DNA of 64,000 bases from Cesiribacteraceae bacterium YIM B00369 (lineage in GTDB: Bacteria; Bacteroidota; Bacteroidia; Cytophagales; Cyclobacteriaceae), in NCBI GenBank assembly GCA_017948555.1, contig JAFMYY010000003.1, positions 1 through 64,000 on the forward strand. Direction: 5' to 3'. Below the pieces are notes generated by a model. The model ran no database searches. It had not been told where the DNA came from and saw only the letters and a list, made by a program, of their open reading frames with translations. Each line of letters starts with the position of its first letter. Positions within the stretch are counted from its first letter, which is position 1. The position numbers and the translations under genes were made by a program. Positions 61,775 to 64,000 of this stretch are shown here, piece by piece.

Positions 61775-63157
61775 ATGTCAGTTAAAAGCCTCGATAATCC
61801 TTTTGATGCAGGAAGCAACCTTGAGCATGGCTCATCTTGCAGCTGCCTGTCCTGCTCCACAGTACAAAATGCTAACCGGGATTTACCTCAGTCGCAGGAG
61901 GCCATGATTGACAGAGCCGTAGAGAGTGCGGTGGTTCGCTCCTTGTTTAACAGCGATCTGGAAAGGCGTTCGTTCATCAAACTGATAGGGAAAGGGACCT
62001 TTATGGCAGCTCTGGCTTCAGTATTTCCACTGGACGCCTTAAAAGCAGCAGTAAAAGACAGCCATGGAGCCCTTGAGAAGAAAGATCTTAAAGTAGGCTT
62101 TGTGCCAATTACCTGCGCCACCCCTATTATTATGGCCCACCCCATGGGATTTTATAAGAAATATGGATTGAATGTAGAAGTTATTAAAACAGCAGGATGG
62201 GCAGTAGCCAGAGATAAATCTCTTAATAAAGAATATGATGCATGCCACATGCTTACCCCTATGCCACTCGCTATTAGTATGGGAGCAGGCTCTGTAAGCC
62301 AGCCCTACCTTATGCCGGCTGTGGAAAACATAAACGGACAAGCCATTACCCTCCATATGAAACACAGGAACAGGCGTGATCCTAAACAATGGAAAGGATT
62401 TAAATTTGCTGTACCATTTGAATATTCCATCCATAATTTCCTGTTGCGCTATTATGTAGCTGAACATGGGCTTGATCCGGATAAAGATATCCAGATAAGG
62501 GTAGTACCACCTCCGGAAATGGTAGCCAACCTGAGAGCTGAAAATGTTGACGGATATCTTGCGCCGGACCCTTTTAATCAAAGGGCTGTTTATGAAAAGG
62601 TGGGGTTTATTCATTTGCTTACTAAGGAGATATGGAACGGACACCCCTGCTGTGCCTTTGCATGCAGCAAAGAAATGGCCGTTAGCATGCCAAACACCTT
62701 CAATGCCATGTTCAAGGCTATTGTGGATGCAACCCATTATTCATCAAAGAACGAAAACAGGAAAGAAATTTCTGCTGCAATTTCAACTCCTAACTATCTC
62801 AACCAGCCTTTAACTGTAGTGGAGCAGGTGCTTACCGGAAGGTATGCCGATGGTCTTGGCAATGTAAAAAATGACCCTGACAGAATTGACTTTGATCCTT
62901 TCCCGTGGCATTCAATGGCTGTATGGATTCTTACGCAGATGAAACGCTGGGGCTATGTAAAAGGAAATATAGACTACAAAAAAGTAGCGGAAGAGGTTTA
63001 TATGGCCACCGAATGTAAAAGTATAATGAAGCAATTAGGATACAAAGCTCCTGACTCCAGCTACAAAAAATACTCAATAATGGGTAAAACCTTCGATCCT
63101 TCAACTCCTGATGCTTATGTGAAAAGCTTTGCCATCCGAAGAGATGAGGGCATTTAA
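61775..63157 (+). CDS. CmpA/NrtA-family nitrate/sulfonate ABC transporter substrate-binding protein (Tat-exported)
   Basis: 460 residues. A 60-residue leader has a Cys cluster CxCxxC (C22, C24, C27; SSCSCLSCS). Next is a twin-arginine motif ERRSFIKLIG (RR at 64-65) with a hydrophobic stretch to about residue 85. The periplasmic binding domain follows (about 102-460; VGFVPITCATPIIMAHPMGF, YGLNVEVIKTAGWAVARDKS, DGYLAPDPFNQRAV, HPCCAFACSKEMAV). It binds nitrate, nitrite, bicarbonate or sulfonate; the sequence fits the nitrate-type family. The ligand is not fixed by sequence alone. Next gene is nrtB-like. Confidence 0.88.
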   Translation: MSVKSLDNPFDAGSNLEHGSSCSCLSCSTVQNANRDLPQSQEAMIDRAVESAVVRSLFNSDLERRSFIKLIGKGTFMAALASVFPLDALKAAVKDSHGALEKKDLKVGFVPITCATPIIMAHPMGFYKKYGLNVEVIKTAGWAVARDKSLNKEYDACHMLTPMPLAISMGAGSVSQPYLMPAVENINGQAITLHMKHRNRRDPKQWKGFKFAVPFEYSIHNFLLRYYVAEHGLDPDKDIQIRVVPPPEMVANLRAENVDGYLAPDPFNQRAVYEKVGFIHLLTKEIWNGHPCCAFACSKEMAVSMPNTFNAMFKAIVDATHYSSKNENRKEISAAISTPNYLNQPLTVVEQVLTGRYADGLGNVKNDPDRIDFDPFPWHSMAVWILTQMKRWGYVKGNIDYKKVAEEVYMATECKSIMKQLGYKAPDSSYKKYSIMGKTFDPSTPDAYVKSFAIRRDEGI

Positions 63158-63188
63158 CCCTGATTTAACCATTTAAAGATCAAAAATA

Positions 63189-64000
63189 ATGGATTCTATA
63201 AAATATAAAGCAGCCTTTCTGTCGGTAACTTTCTTCCTTTTTGCCTTTTTGCTTGGAGAAATTTTTACAAGTACAGCAAAAAAAGAAAGCAAAGAATTAA
63301 CAGAATACGAAATGCTTATGGGCGAATCCGAACCCAAAGCAAGCATTCCCAGTCCATCGCAGGTCTTTGCTCATGCCTGGCAGGAATTAAAAGACCCCTT
63401 TTATGATGCAGGCCCGAACGACAAGGGAATTGGCATACAGGTACTGTACTCCCTGGGCAGAGTATTATTTGGCTACTTCCTGGCCATTATAGTAGCTGTG
63501 CCACTCGGTTTTTTAATTGGAATGTCTCCCCTTATGCAAAAGGCACTGGATCCGTATATTCAGATACTTAAGCCAATTTCGCCACTTGCATGGATGCCGC
63601 TGGCACTGTTCATCATTAAAGACTCCGCCTGGTCTGCCATATTCGTTATTTTTATCTGCTCGATATGGCCTATCCTGATTAATACTGCATTTGGAGTTGC
63701 ACGGGTAAAAAAAGACTGGCTTAATGTATCTAAAACGCTGGAGCTAAGCAATCTTCAAACTGCATTCAAAATAATCCTCCCCGCTGCCGCCCCTACAATT
63801 TTTACCGGGCTAAGGATATCTATAGGTATATCCTGGCTGGTTATAGTGGCTGCCGAAATGCTTGTGGGAGGTACAGGTGTAGGCTATTATGTATGGAATG
63901 AATGGAACAACCTGGATCTGGCCAGTGTCATTTTTTCAGTCCTCATTATAGGACTTGTAGGAATGATGCTCGATTACCTGATCGGCAGCATTGGAAAAAG
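63189..64000 (+). CDS. NrtB-family ABC transporter permease (partial, 3' end beyond window)
   Basis: At least 270 residues from ATG 63189, still open at the edge. Six-helix MetI-like permease: an N-terminal helix (AAFLSVTFFLFAFLLGEIF), core helices LGRVLFGYFLAIIVAVPLG, and the cytoplasmic loop KILPAAAPTIFTGLR (EAA-like loop). PISPLAWMPLALFIIKD is typical of NrtB. It lies 31 bases after the substrate-binding gene; an ATPase gene probably follows outside the window. Confidence 0.93.
   Translation, partial: MDSIKYKAAFLSVTFFLFAFLLGEIFTSTAKKESKELTEYEMLMGESEPKASIPSPSQVFAHAWQELKDPFYDAGPNDKGIGIQVLYSLGRVLFGYFLAIIVAVPLGFLIGMSPLMQKALDPYIQILKPISPLAWMPLALFIIKDSAWSAIFVIFICSIWPILINTAFGVARVKKDWLNVSKTLELSNLQTAFKIILPAAAPTIFTGLRISIGISWLVIVAAEMLVGGTGVGYYVWNEWNNLDLASVIFSVLIIGLVGMMLDYLIGSIGK

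Overview
The window looks like a chromosomal segment from a Bacteroidota bacterium, most likely of the order Cytophagales. Supporting signs are several secreted proteins with type IX secretion (T9SS) C-terminal sorting domains, a TTG-N20-TAnnTTTG type promoter upstream of blaI, PD40/OmpA and carboxypeptidase-regulatory-like domain proteins, csgE-csgF-csgG curli genes, and an arginine cluster of the Bacteroidota type (GNAT, argG, argC, proC, argD, acylornithine transcarbamylase argF', argB, M20 deacylase, argH). I do not assign a genus. No rRNA, tRNA, CRISPR array, IS element or prophage was seen.

Layout. 1-2.5 kb: a methyltransferase, a small acidic exported protein and a 58-residue secreted or membrane peptide. 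2.5-5.2 kb: a BlaI-type repressor and an M56 (BlaR1-like) membrane protease in one operon, with two matching operators flanking the promoter. 5.3-11.4 kb, minus strand: lgt, a three-gene proton-translocating transhydrogenase operon (pntAA-pntAB-pntB) and a fused gluconokinase/6-phosphogluconate dehydrogenase; the last two both concern NADPH supply. 11.6-15.3 kb: a membrane-anchored G8/T9SS protein behind a sigma-54 activator that lacks its DNA-binding domain, and a Gfo/Idh/MocA oxidoreductase. 15.8-22.5 kb: a 1576-residue multidomain pectate lyase-like enzyme followed by a (TAG)15 tract, and a PD40-OmpA protein. 22.6-27.1 kb: purU, a TrpD2-like protein, an epoxide-hydrolase-like enzyme and small genes. 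27.4-37.0 kb: the arginine cluster, apparently two transcripts separated by a terminator after argF'. 37.8-39.6 kb: a tandem lipoprotein pair and a GH97 remnant. 39.6-51.3 kb: a CHASE3 histidine kinase, a UPF1-like helicase, a membrane GAF protein, an ACP phosphodiesterase, a beta-lactamase-fold protein that has lost its catalytic residues, a DinB protein, an M42 peptidase and small lipoproteins or membrane proteins. 51.5-55.5 kb: csgE-csgF-csgG and a PD40 lipoprotein, with no csgA/csgB subunit gene in view. 55.6-60.1 kb: hypothetical genes, DUF3820, hrpB and an NmrA-like protein. 60.8-64.0 kb: an AraC regulator followed by a nitrate/sulfonate-type ABC transporter (nrtA, start of nrtB) that runs off the right edge.

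The items I would look at first are the M56 protease ending in a T9SS-like domain, the gluconokinase-Gnd fusion with an internal start, the truncated sigma-54 activator paired with a cell-surface protein, the inactive beta-lactamase-like lipoprotein, the csgEFG cluster, and the acylornithine transcarbamylase whose specificity-determining position appears to be Gln. All assignments come from reading motifs; no database search was run.
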